From Rhodopseudomonas sp. BR0M22 (lineage in GTDB: Bacteria > Pseudomonadota > Alphaproteobacteria > Rhizobiales > Xanthobacteraceae): a stretch of DNA of 33,445 nt. Location: positions 1 through 33,445 of the forward strand of contig NZ_QUMK01000065.1 in the NCBI RefSeq assembly GCF_010907035.1, given 5' to 3'. Position numbers and translations under genes: made by a program. This document shows positions 25,893-32,429 of this stretch, piece after piece; positions within the stretch are counted from its first letter, which is position 1; each line of letters starts with the position of its first letter. Under the pieces are notes generated by a model. The model saw only the letters and a program-made list of their open reading frames with translations, ran no database searches and was not told where the DNA came from.

Positions 25893-25907
25893 TTAACAAT
25901 TCATTAT
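25893..25907. promoter_or_regulatory. CtrA-type binding site
   Basis: TTAA-CAATTCA-TTAT matches the alphaproteobacterial CtrA consensus TTAA-N7-TTAA at seven of eight fixed positions. It lies about 60-75 bases upstream of the kinase ATG. The kinase is itself of a type that feeds the DivK-CtrA pathway, which would make a feedback loop. Confidence 0.45.
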
Positions 25908-26021
25908 CACGGGCGTCCCACGTCAGGTCCACGATCCCGCTGCGCCTATCCCGTCTTAAGCGCGGATAACCTTAATTCGGTCATCACCCCGGACCTGAAA
26001 CGCCCCTATTGCGTTGAAAGG

Positions 26022-26038
26022 TTGCAAAACCGATGCAA
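26022..26038. promoter_or_regulatory. TTGCA dyad upstream of phasin gene 1
   Basis: TTGCA-N7-TGCAA, perfect 5-base arms. Located about 120 bases before the phasin ATG. PHB-responsive repressors of the PhaR type bind TGC/GCA-containing dyads, so this could be an operator; the match is not to a consensus I can state exactly. Confidence 0.3.
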
Positions 26039-26158
26039 TCGGTCACGATCCGCGAGTCGACATCGGCCGGTCACACCGGCGATGCGATCGGTCGATACAG
26101 TCTCGGAGACCGGCGAAGCTCGGTTCGGACGGCGGCTAACAGGTGGAAGGAACTGACG

Positions 26159-26542
26159 ATGGATCAGGAAGCGCGTGATCGATTTGAGATTCCCAAGGAA
26201 GTGCGTTCGATGGCCGAGGCTGGTTTCGACCAGGCCCGGAAAGCGTTCGAGCACATGCTCTCGAGTGCCCAGCAAACGGCCTCAACCATCGAGGATCGGG
26301 GCGCTGCGGCCCGTGCGAACGCCAAGGAAATCACCACCCGCGCCGTCACGTTCGCCGAGCGCAACGTCCACGCGGCTCTCGACTACGCGCAGCAGCTTGT
26401 CCACGCCAAGGACCTCGGCGACGTAATGCGACTGCACGCCGAATATGTGCAGGCGCAGATGAAGGCGCTCGCCGAGCAGGCCAGCGAGATCGGTCAGGTC
26501 GTCACCAAGGCGGCTCAGGACGTCGCCAAGCCGAAAAGCTGA
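26159..26542 (+). CDS. phaP: Phasin family protein 1
   Basis: A 127-residue amphipathic, almost wholly helical protein of the phasin_2 family that coats polyhydroxyalkanoate granules. Typical core: VRSMAEAGFDQARKAFEHMLSSAQQTAS ... NVHAALDYAQQLVHAKDLGDVMRLHAEYVQAQMKALAEQASEIGQ, Ala/Gln-rich with no Cys or Trp. GGAAGGA lies about eight bases before ATG 26159; the frame is open upstream to 26033 but without phasin character. A second phasin follows in the same direction with its own leader. Confidence 0.85.
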   Translation: MDQEARDRFEIPKEVRSMAEAGFDQARKAFEHMLSSAQQTASTIEDRGAAARANAKEITTRAVTFAERNVHAALDYAQQLVHAKDLGDVMRLHAEYVQAQMKALAEQASEIGQVVTKAAQDVAKPKS

Positions 26543-26574
26543 GCGCCTGTCCGAGCGGAGACGGGGCCGCGCCA

Positions 26575-26619
26575 GACGACGCTCCGGCCGGCCTTCGTCT
26601 CTACACGTCTGGCGTGTAG
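26575..26619 (+). terminator. Hairpins downstream of phasin 1
   Basis: Two inverted repeats follow the stop: GACGA...TCGTC (26575-26599) around GGCCGGCC, and CTACACG-TCTGG-CGTGTAG (26601-26619). No T-run follows, so they may stabilise the mRNA 3' end rather than terminate transcription by themselves. Confidence 0.4.
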
Positions 26620-26656
26620 AAGGCGCGGAATGTGGCATTGTGATGCACTCTTATGT

Positions 26657-26665
26657 TGCATTGCA
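26657..26665. promoter_or_regulatory. TGCA-T-TGCA dyad upstream of phasin gene 2
   Basis: TGCATTGCA within an A+T-rich stretch (26640-26690) about 125 bases before the second phasin ATG. It resembles the TTGCA/TGCAA dyad before the first phasin in content and distance, suggesting a shared regulator, possibly a PhaR-type repressor. Confidence 0.3.
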
Positions 26666-26789
26666 CAATTTCTGTGATAGTCTGTGATTACTGGACGACC
26701 TCTGTCGTCCTGGGCTCGGCATACAGCCTGAACACGACGCGGGCCGCGTGCGGGTCATTTCGATTTCCCCACCAGCGAAGGATGCACCT

Positions 26790-27221
26790 ATGGCCGATTC
26801 GAGCGATCCGTTTTCCACCGTGATGCCGTTCCAGCTTCCCGAGCAGGTGCGTGCCTTCGCCGAAAAGGGAGTGTCGCAGGCCCGTGAGAGCTATGCCAAG
26901 CTGAAGGACGTTGCCGAGACCCAGAACGGCACGATCGAGGCCGTGTTCACCACGGCGAGCAAGGGCGCGACCGATTATTCGGCCATGCTGTTCGACTTCG
27001 TGAAGACCAACACCAGCGCCAGCTTCGACTTCGCCCACAGCCTGATCGGCGCCAAGACCCTGCCGGACATGATGGAATTGTGGACGTCCCACGCCAAGAA
27101 GCAGATCGAGACGCTGACCACGCAGACCAAGGAGCTGACCGAGCTCAGCCAGAAGGTCGCCGCCGACACCGTCGAGCCGATCAAGGCCAACGCCTCGAAG
27201 ATCTTCAAGCCGGCGGCCTGA
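26790..27221 (+). CDS. phaP: Phasin family protein 2
   Basis: A 143-residue phasin_2 protein: FQLPEQVRAFAEKGVSQARESYAKLKDVAETQNGTIEAVFTTASKGATDYSAMLFDFVKTNTSASFDFAHSLIGAKTLPDMMELWTSHAKKQIETLTTQTKELTELSQKVAADTVEPIKA. The protein is predicted to be amphipathic helix throughout. The ATG has GAAGGA about eight bases upstream. It is recognisably related to, but clearly diverged from, the preceding phasin; an old tandem duplication with independent promoters is likely. A strong G+C hairpin follows the stop. Confidence 0.9.
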   Translation: MADSSDPFSTVMPFQLPEQVRAFAEKGVSQARESYAKLKDVAETQNGTIEAVFTTASKGATDYSAMLFDFVKTNTSASFDFAHSLIGAKTLPDMMELWTSHAKKQIETLTTQTKELTELSQKVAADTVEPIKANASKIFKPAA

Positions 27222-27245
27222 TCGGGCCCGTTTCGCCTCGTTTTC

Positions 27246-27280
27246 AAGGCCCGGGCCCTGCGCCCGGGCCTTGTCGTTTG
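27246..27280 (+). terminator. Terminator after phasin 2
   Basis: AAGGCCCGGG - 7-base loop - CCCGGGCCTT: ten perfect base pairs, followed by the T-rich but interrupted TTGTCGTTT. A good candidate intrinsic terminator. Confidence 0.7.
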
Positions 27281-27395
27281 CACGATGTTGTCGACAGCAC
27301 CCCCGACATTGGTCTTGCGGTCGATCACGGCCTTGCCAAAACGCGGCGTTGCACCTAGTTTCCGCCCGTTCGCGGCCGCCTCGGCCGCGCCGGAT

Positions 27396-27472
27396 GCAGT
27401 TGTAGCTCAGTTGGTTAGAGCGCCTGTCTGTGGAACAGGAGGTCGGTGGTTCGAGCCCACCCAACTGTACCA
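27396..27472 (+). tRNA. tRNA-His (anticodon GTG)
   Basis: All stems are seen: acceptor GCAGTTG / CAACTGT (with G1-U72), D arm GCTC...GAGC, anticodon arm CCTGT-CTGTGGA-ACAGG with GTG at 34-36, and T arm GGTGG-TTCGAGC-CCACC. CCA is encoded. Position -1 is T, so the usual G-1 is not encoded, and the discriminator is A73, not C73. This is the form known from a subset of Alphaproteobacteria. Confidence 0.95.
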
Positions 27473-27652
27473 CCCGTTTTTCAACCCCTTTCTTCAAAAT
27501 GCAGCGCCTTCGTCCATGGCGCCAAGACGTCGGAACGTTGTCCCGCCGATGCGGTCGCGGGCGATTGTGTCGGCGCGACTCGTGCACGCGGTTGGAACAG
27601 AATCGACGACGCTCACGTTGCCGGCTGAAGGCAGCAGGGGCGGCAGGTCGAT

Positions 27653-27883
27653 ATGACGAGCACAGAACTGAGCGATCAGGCGATATCGGTGTTGGTCGAT
27701 GTCGCGCGCGCATCGGGGCGTGATCTCAATACAGCGCAGCGTCTCGAGCTCGACCGCCTGGTAGCCGGCGGTTTCCTGGCGGTGAGCCGCACGGGACAAG
27801 TCGCTGGCCAGACTCACTATCGCTTGACCGTCGAAGGTCAGCGCGCGCTCGACGACCGGGGAGCCGGTGCGAACGAGGCTTAG
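27653..27883 (+). CDS. Small hypothetical protein, winged-helix-like
   Basis: A 76-residue protein: LSDQAISVLVDVARASGRDLNTAQRLELDRLVAGGFLAVSRTGQVAGQTHYRLTVEGQRALDD. The pattern helix - helix - LVAGGFLAV - beta wing (THYRLTVEGQRAL) looks like a minimal winged-helix DNA-binding fold, but I do not recognise a named family. GGCAGG precedes the ATG. It stands alone between tRNA-His and a secreted protein gene. The function is unknown. Confidence 0.55.
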   Translation: MTSTELSDQAISVLVDVARASGRDLNTAQRLELDRLVAGGFLAVSRTGQVAGQTHYRLTVEGQRALDDRGAGANEA

Positions 27884-28038
27884 CGGCAAGGAGGCTTAGC
27901 AAGAGTTGTCGGTTTGTAACTCCGCCACTGGAGTTCGCGCGTTGCTTGCGAATTCGTCGCGGCTCCCGCACAATTGAGTCAATCAAATAGCTCGCTGGGA
28001 AAGTGCCGCTGGTAAGCATCGGCACAATTGGGGGCCTG

Positions 28039-28374
28039 ATGATTTCGACCCGATCGATCTTGCGACGACACGCCGGTAGCTTTTTTGCTGTGGCTACGAT
28101 CAGCCTCGGTCTGTCGGTGGCGGCGACCGACGTGCGCGCCTACACGGCCGAGCAGCAGCAGGCTTGTTCGGGTGATGCGATGCGGTTGTGCGGTGCGTTC
28201 GTGCCCGATGTCGACCGGATCACTGTCTGCATGATGCAGAACAAGGCGCAACTGACCCCTGGATGTCGTGCGTTTTTTGGCCCCGCGCCGACCGCGATGC
28301 ACTCCGGGAACGCGCGCAGCTCCAAACCCGTCAGCCTGAAACCTCACAAGCGGCATCCGCGGGTGCGTCACTAG
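28039..28374 (+). CDS. Exported small Cys-containing hypothetical protein
   Basis: A 111-residue protein with a signal peptide (basic MISTRSILRRH, hydrophobic to about residue 32, cleavage near VRA-YTAE). The mature part is CSGDAMRLCGAFVPDVDRITVCMMQNKAQLTPGCRAFF, with four cysteines spaced as in many periplasmic Cys-rich proteins of rhizobia, then a basic, Ser/Lys/His-rich tail. ATG 28039 gives a clean signal peptide; the frame extends 12 codons further upstream without one. The role is unknown. Confidence 0.65.
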   Translation: MISTRSILRRHAGSFFAVATISLGLSVAATDVRAYTAEQQQACSGDAMRLCGAFVPDVDRITVCMMQNKAQLTPGCRAFFGPAPTAMHSGNARSSKPVSLKPHKRHPRVRH

Positions 28375-28681
28375 AGCAGCTCTGTCTTTCATAGAATCAG
28401 AGCTGATCCACGCCCGCCACACGCACAACCTCATGGTGAGGAGGCGCGTAGCGCCGTCTCGAACCATGTGACGCAGGCAATGCGTTGCCCCATCCTTCGA
28501 GACGCCCAGCTTCGCCTGGCTCAGGATGAGGCCTCAGTGCCTTCGGAAAGGTCGGATCGTTCAATCAAACGATGAACCGCTCTAATCGCGACGTCATCCG
28601 GAGTTCCGTGGATCCGCGCGACAGCTTGCCGCGTTGGTGCCGAGATCGACGCTCATATCTCGCGCCTTGAGGAGAGCTTCA
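28375..28681. other. Gene-free stretch containing a repeat element
   Basis: About 305 bases: a class A palindromic repeat at 28429-28531, and then the leader of the next gene with a GAGGAG ribosome site near 28669. No gene is seen. Confidence 0.5.
28429..28531. repeat. Interspersed palindromic repeat, class A, copy 2
   Basis: Same element and orientation as 10653-10769. It keeps the blocks CTCATGGTGAGGAGGCGCG, AGCGCCGTCTCGAACCATG, CATCCTTCGAGACGCCC and CTCAGGATGAGG. The middle differs, and this copy lacks the extra GCTTCGCCGCGC-type segment near the right end of copy 1. Purely intergenic here. Confidence 0.85.
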
Positions 28682-29059
28682 GTGACACAGATCGATCACC
28701 GCGCCGAACTCGAGCGTCACCTTCAGTGGTTCGAGGCCAAGCTGCCCCCACGGCCCGCTCAGTTCGTCGGCTGGCTACGGCGGCCGTCGTCGAAATACGT
28801 TCGGCTCCCGCTGGGCGTCGCGCTGGTCGGTGGTGGTATGCTCAGCTTCCTGCCGGTACTCGGCCTTTGGATGTTGCCGCTCGGCATGGTGCTGATCGCG
28901 CAAGATGTGCCGGCGTTGGAGAAGCCGACTGCGCGGGCTCTGAATTGGGTCGAGCGAAAATGGCTGGAGCGACAACGTGCTCGCGGCATCGAGATCACGC
29001 CGTTGGCGCCGCCTCAGGCCTCCGGAGCGCCGGATTCCTCCGCCAAGCACGCCGCATAG
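28682..29059 (+). CDS. Hypothetical membrane protein
   Basis: A 125-residue protein from GTG 28682, which follows GAGGAG at good spacing. It has a charged cytosolic N-terminus (HRAELERHLQWFEAKLPPRPAQFVGWLRRPSSKYVRLPLG), one or two tight hydrophobic segments (VALVGGGMLSFLPVLGLWMLPLGMVLIAQDVP, about 42-75), then a basic helix and a Pro/Ala/Ser tail. The PVLGLWMLPLG core resembles small PGPGW-type membrane proteins, but the match is loose. The function is unknown. Confidence 0.7.
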   Translation: MTQIDHRAELERHLQWFEAKLPPRPAQFVGWLRRPSSKYVRLPLGVALVGGGMLSFLPVLGLWMLPLGMVLIAQDVPALEKPTARALNWVERKWLERQRARGIEITPLAPPQASGAPDSSAKHAA

Positions 29060-29283
29060 CTTTTCGTTTCGGGCGATCCGATCGCAATCCTCATCGACTC
29101 GAAAACCGCCGTCGCAACTCAACCAGCGTCCGCAGATGAAGGTGCGCGAAGGAACATATGTGACTCGAAAGCACGATCATCGGCACAATCTGGCGAAGCG
29201 ATGATGATTGATTGCAATTTTATCTTTCACGAATCAGCGAGCTGATTCACCTTCGCCGCGAAGGTCAATCGGGAGGCCAGCGT

Positions 29284-29958
29284 ATGAACGTCATCGTTTT
29301 TGCTTCGCGTAAAGGTGGTTCGGGAAAAAGTACCCTGACTGCTCATTTGGCTGCACAGGTTCACAAGGCATCGCGTCCCTGCCTGCTGATCGATGCCGAT
29401 CCGCAAGGCTCGCTGACGCTGTGGCACAAGCTGCGCGGCACGAACGAGCCGCCGCTTCGCACCGCGACGCGCTCGGTAAGCGACATCATCGCGTCTGCCA
29501 AGCGTGACGGGATCGAATGGGTGTTCGTCGACACGCCGCCGAACCTGTCCGCTGTCGTCGACGATGCGATCCGCAACGCCACGATGGTGATCATTCCGGC
29601 GCGGCCGGGTGTGTTCGACGTCAACGCGGTGCAGGACACCATCCAGACCTGCCGTTCGCATCGCAAGCCGTATGCGGTCGTACTCAACGGCGCACCGGCG
29701 CTGCGTGACGAAGTCGAAAGCCGGATCGTCACCATCGCGCGCGATGCGCTCGCCAAGTTCAAGGCGCCGGTCTGGGGCGGACAGATCACCAATCGTGCCG
29801 ATCTTCTGATGGCGCTTGGTGAGGGACAGGGAGCCCGCGAATACGCTGCCGAGGGCCGTGCGGCCTACGAGGTCAATCGGTTGTGGGCGGCGATCGAACG
29901 CTCCGTCAAGGCGATCCGCGGCGCCGGAAACTCCGGTATGCACAAACAGGCGGCCTGA
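29284..29958 (+). CDS. ParA/MinD-family ATPase (orphan)
   Basis: A 224-residue P-loop ATPase of the ParA type: deviant Walker A KGGSGKST (residues 10-17) with the signature second lysine, Walker A' DADPQGS (about 39-45), and Walker B WVFVDTPP. Such proteins position chromosomes, plasmids or large complexes by ATP-dependent dimerisation on DNA. No ParB or recognisable partner gene is adjacent, so it is not a chromosomal parAB locus. The ATG has GGAGG 8-12 bases upstream. A strong terminator follows. Orphan ParA proteins often place chemoreceptor arrays, carboxysomes, storage granules or cellulose machinery; the cargo here is unknown. Confidence 0.85.
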   Translation: MNVIVFASRKGGSGKSTLTAHLAAQVHKASRPCLLIDADPQGSLTLWHKLRGTNEPPLRTATRSVSDIIASAKRDGIEWVFVDTPPNLSAVVDDAIRNATMVIIPARPGVFDVNAVQDTIQTCRSHRKPYAVVLNGAPALRDEVESRIVTIARDALAKFKAPVWGGQITNRADLLMALGEGQGAREYAAEGRAAYEVNRLWAAIERSVKAIRGAGNSGMHKQAA

Positions 29959-29980
29959 TCGCCGCGAACGACTCTTCCAG

Positions 29981-30005
29981 CGCGCGGCCTTCCGCGCGTT
30001 TTTTT
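29981..30005 (+). terminator. Intrinsic terminator after the ParA gene
   Basis: CGCGCGG - CCTT - CCGCGCG followed by seven T: a perfect 7-bp G+C stem with a tetraloop, 23 bases after the stop codon. Confidence 0.9.
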
Positions 30006-30058
30006 CATGCAGAGCCGTGATCGATCGTCTCTCACCGAGTGAGCGATCCGACGTGCAG

Positions 30059-30190
30059 AAAAAAACCGGACTCACGAAGAGCCCGGTCTAAGGTCTTTGG
30101 CCTGATAGGCCGACACAATCACCTTCCAAGAGGGATAACTGAAATGTCGCGCCACCGGAGGAGGGGGACTTCTAAGTAGCGCGACCCCTC
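30059..30190 (-). ncRNA. Candidate small RNA with anti-Shine-Dalgarno loop
   Basis: No gene fits this stretch, but the minus strand folds well. Stem 1: GTCGCGC (30185-30179) with GCGCGAC (30152-30146), enclosing a CU-rich loop with CCCCCTCCTCC, complementary to Shine-Dalgarno sequences. Then a less structured ATTTCAGTTATCCCTCTTGG. Stem 2: GGCC-TATCA-GGCC (30111-30099). Terminator: ACCGGGCTC - TTCGT - GAGTCCGGT followed by seven T (30087-30059). One pair of the terminator stem is G-U on the minus strand but would be A-C on the plus strand, so the minus strand is the RNA. A possible promoter is TTGTCG - 17 bases - TCAAAT near 30230-30203. The 5' end is uncertain. It resembles rhizobial trans-acting sRNAs with UCCUCC loops; I cannot assign a family. 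Confidence 0.65.
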
Positions 30191-30241
30191 AGCATGGGTA
30201 TGATTTGATCCGCGATCCGGCCGGCCGACAAGCCGGCGTCC

Positions 30242-30258
30242 CGCATGTCAGACATGCG
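30242..30258. repeat. Perfect 8-bp palindrome (hairpin or operator)
   Basis: CGCATGTC-A-GACATGCG lies 21 bases past the LysR stop codon, upstream of the candidate small RNA. A hairpin with a one-base centre cannot form fully, so a protein-binding dyad is as likely as a terminator. Confidence 0.45.
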
Positions 30259-30278
30259 AAGCGTCGGGGGGCGACAAA

Positions 30279-31172
30279 TCAGCCCGGCCAGCGCTGTGCC
30301 TTGTTGACGACGAAGTCGCGGAACACCTGGACGCGCGCCACCGTCTTCAATTCCTCCGGATAGACGAAGTAGGTGTCGAGCTGGATCGAGTCCTCTTCGC
30401 CGAACAGCTGCACCAGGCGATTGGTGTCCTCGATCAGATAGTCCGGAAGCGCGGCGATGCCGAGGCCCTGCTGGCAAGCGCGCACCAGGCCGAGGATGTT
30501 GTTGACCTTGAAGTACGGCTCACGCGGCGCAACGCCGTTGCGGCCGGCCTCGATCAGCCAACTCCTGTTCTGCAGATGCGGCGGCACCTGACTGTCGCTC
30601 AGCATGATCAAGCGATGATCGTCGAGTTCTTCGAGAGTGCGCGGCGTACCGAAGTTCTTGATGTACTCCGGCGAGCAATAGGCGTGGAAGCCGATCGAGA
30701 ACAGCTTGCGCTGGATCAGGTCGGGCTGGGTCGGCTTGCGGGTGCGGATCGCGACGTCGGCCTCGCGCATCGACAGATCGAGTTCTTCGTCGGTGACGAT
30801 CAGCGAGATCCGGATCTCCGGATACAGCGCGGTGAATTCGCCGAGCCGCGGCACCAGCCAGTGGATGCCGAGCCCTGGTGTGGTGGTGACCTTGAGGTCG
30901 CCGCTCGGCCGTTCACGGCTGTCGGTGAGCTTTGCACGCGCCGCCTGCAACTGCATGAACACGTCGTGCGCGGTGCGGAACAGCAGGTCGCCCTGTTCGG
31001 TGAGGATCAGGCCGCGGGCGTGGCGATGAAACAGCGAGACCGAAAGCTCCTGCTCCAGCGCACTGACCTGTCGCGAAACCGCCGACTGCGACAGCCCGAG
31101 CTGCTCGCCCGCATGGGTGAAACTCCCCGCTTCGGCAGCGGCGTGGAAGACCTTCAGCTTATCCCAGTCCAT
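30279..31172 (-). CDS. LysR-family transcriptional regulator downstream of trxB
   Basis: A 297-residue LysR regulator from ATG 31172 (MDWDKLKVFHAAAEAGSFTHAGEQLGLSQSAVSRQVSALEQEL, winged helix about 1-62) with an effector domain from about 90 (GDLKVTTTPGLGIHWLVPRLGEF). ATG 31202 (MARHRDGFTDMDWDK) is the alternative and would put the start eight bases after the trxB stop; MDWDKLK resembles the usual N-terminus of this subgroup, so 31172 is preferred. It is almost certainly in one operon with trxB. The downstream gap carries a palindrome and the candidate small RNA. Confidence 0.85.
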   Translation of the reverse strand: MDWDKLKVFHAAAEAGSFTHAGEQLGLSQSAVSRQVSALEQELSVSLFHRHARGLILTEQGDLLFRTAHDVFMQLQAARAKLTDSRERPSGDLKVTTTPGLGIHWLVPRLGEFTALYPEIRISLIVTDEELDLSMREADVAIRTRKPTQPDLIQRKLFSIGFHAYCSPEYIKNFGTPRTLEELDDHRLIMLSDSQVPPHLQNRSWLIEAGRNGVAPREPYFKVNNILGLVRACQQGLGIAALPDYLIEDTNRLVQLFGEEDSIQLDTYFVYPEELKTVARVQVFRDFVVNKAQRWPG

Positions 31173-31209
31173 ATCGGTGAACCCGTCGCGGTGTCGCGCC
31201 ATCAGAGAG

Positions 31210-32175
31210 TCATTCGGCCGCTTGGCGGTCGCCGGCGCGCAGCGCCAGGAAGCGTTCGGCTTCGAGGGCCGCCATGCAGCCCATTCCGGCGGCAGTGACG
31301 GCTTGGCGGTAGGTCTCGTCGGCGACATCGCCGGCGGCGAAAACCCCGGGCACCGAGGTCGCGGTCGAATTCGCCGCGACCTCGACATAGCCCGATGGTT
31401 TGAGCTTGATCTGGTCTTTGAACAGCTCCGTCGCCGGCGCGTGGCCGATCGCGATGAAAACGCCGTCGGCCTTGACCTCGCTGGTCGTGCCGCTCTTGAC
31501 GTTCTTCAGACGGACATGGGTGACCTTGGTCGGATTCTCGGCGCCGCAGATTTCGTCGACCGCGACGTCCCAGATCACTTTGATCTTCGGGTGCTTGAAC
31601 AGCCGATCCTGCAGGATGCGCTCGGCGCGGAAGTGGTCGCGCCGGTGTACGATGGTGACGCTGGCGGCGAAATTGGTCAGAAACAGCGCTTCCTCGACCG
31701 CGGTGTTGCCGCCGCCGACCACCACGACATCCTTGCCGCGATAGAAGAAGCCGTCGCACGTCGCGCAGGCCGAAACGCCGAAGCCTTTGTAGGTCTGCTC
31801 GGATGGGATGCCGAGCCAGCGCGCTTGGGCGCCGGTGGCGAGAATCAGGGTATCGGCGAGATAGACGTCGCCGCTGTCGCAGGTCAGTCGGAACGGCCGC
31901 TGGCTGAGGTCGAGATCGACCACGAGGTCGGTCTTGATCCGGGTGCCGACATGCAGCGCCTGCTTCTCCATCTGCTCCATCAGCCACGGGCCCTGGATCA
32001 CGTCGGCGAAGCCGGGATAATTCTCCACGTCGGTGGTGATGGTGAGCTGGCCTCCAGGCTGCATGCCCTGAATCAGGATCGGCTCCAGCATCGCGCGGGC
32101 GGCGTAGATCGCGGCGGTATAACCGGCTGGCCCGGATCCAATGATCACGACCTTGGCTTGAACCGGACTCGGCAT
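31210..32175 (-). CDS. trxB: Thioredoxin reductase
   Basis: NADPH:thioredoxin oxidoreductase, 321 residues, low-molecular-weight bacterial type. FAD-binding GSGPAGYTAAIYAARA is near residue 13, the redox-active disulfide CATC lies in SACATCDGFFYRGKD (about 138-141), the NADPH-binding GGGNTAVEEALFL is near 155, and the FAD-contact block GVFAAGDVADETYRQAVTAAGMGCMAALEAERFL is near 285. All active residues are intact. It is transcribed away from the Lrp-type regulator and followed by a LysR gene, probably in the same transcript. Confidence 0.95.
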   Translation of the reverse strand: MPSPVQAKVVIIGSGPAGYTAAIYAARAMLEPILIQGMQPGGQLTITTDVENYPGFADVIQGPWLMEQMEKQALHVGTRIKTDLVVDLDLSQRPFRLTCDSGDVYLADTLILATGAQARWLGIPSEQTYKGFGVSACATCDGFFYRGKDVVVVGGGNTAVEEALFLTNFAASVTIVHRRDHFRAERILQDRLFKHPKIKVIWDVAVDEICGAENPTKVTHVRLKNVKSGTTSEVKADGVFIAIGHAPATELFKDQIKLKPSGYVEVAANSTATSVPGVFAAGDVADETYRQAVTAAGMGCMAALEAERFLALRAGDRQAAE

Positions 32176-32429
32176 AAATCAGTCCCCGAAACTGAGGGCG
32201 GCGCGAAGCAGGGTAGTCCTGGCTGGGGCATCGCCAATGGGCGGAAGATCAGACAGAAGTCTATGGTATTTGGTGAGCTATGCAAGATTTGCAACACCTC
32301 CGTGCGGATTTCCCACCGGGTTTGGAAAACGAGCTGTGAGCATCGCGAAATAAAATTACCCAAATTCCGCGAGGTACGCTAAGAGAGGCTGTTTGTAAGC
32401 CGAATCCGCCTTGCGGGAATAGCACCAGC
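32176..32429. promoter_or_regulatory. Divergent trxB / lrp promoter region
   Basis: A 254-base region, markedly A+T-rich for this genome around 32255-32375. It includes an imperfect dyad CGCGAAAT ... AATTCCGCG (32344-32371). A+T-rich curved DNA is the usual target of Lrp/AsnC proteins, so autoregulation of the rightward gene and control of trxB are plausible. No gene is seen. Confidence 0.45.

Larger units (their letters stand above)
25834..26158. promoter_or_regulatory. Divergent promoter region, kinase / phasin
   Basis: A 325-base gap between oppositely transcribed genes. Relatively A+T-rich around 25890-25980. It contains a CtrA-like site (25893-25907), a second pair of TTAA motifs (25956 and 25972), and a TTGCA...TGCAA dyad near the phasin (26022-26038). 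No convincing gene is seen. Confidence 0.5.

Noticed and set aside
29284-29958. Chromosomal parAB locus or origin of replication
   Set aside because: No ParB gene, parS-like palindromes, gidA/gidB or dnaA neighbours; an orphan ParA is the better reading.
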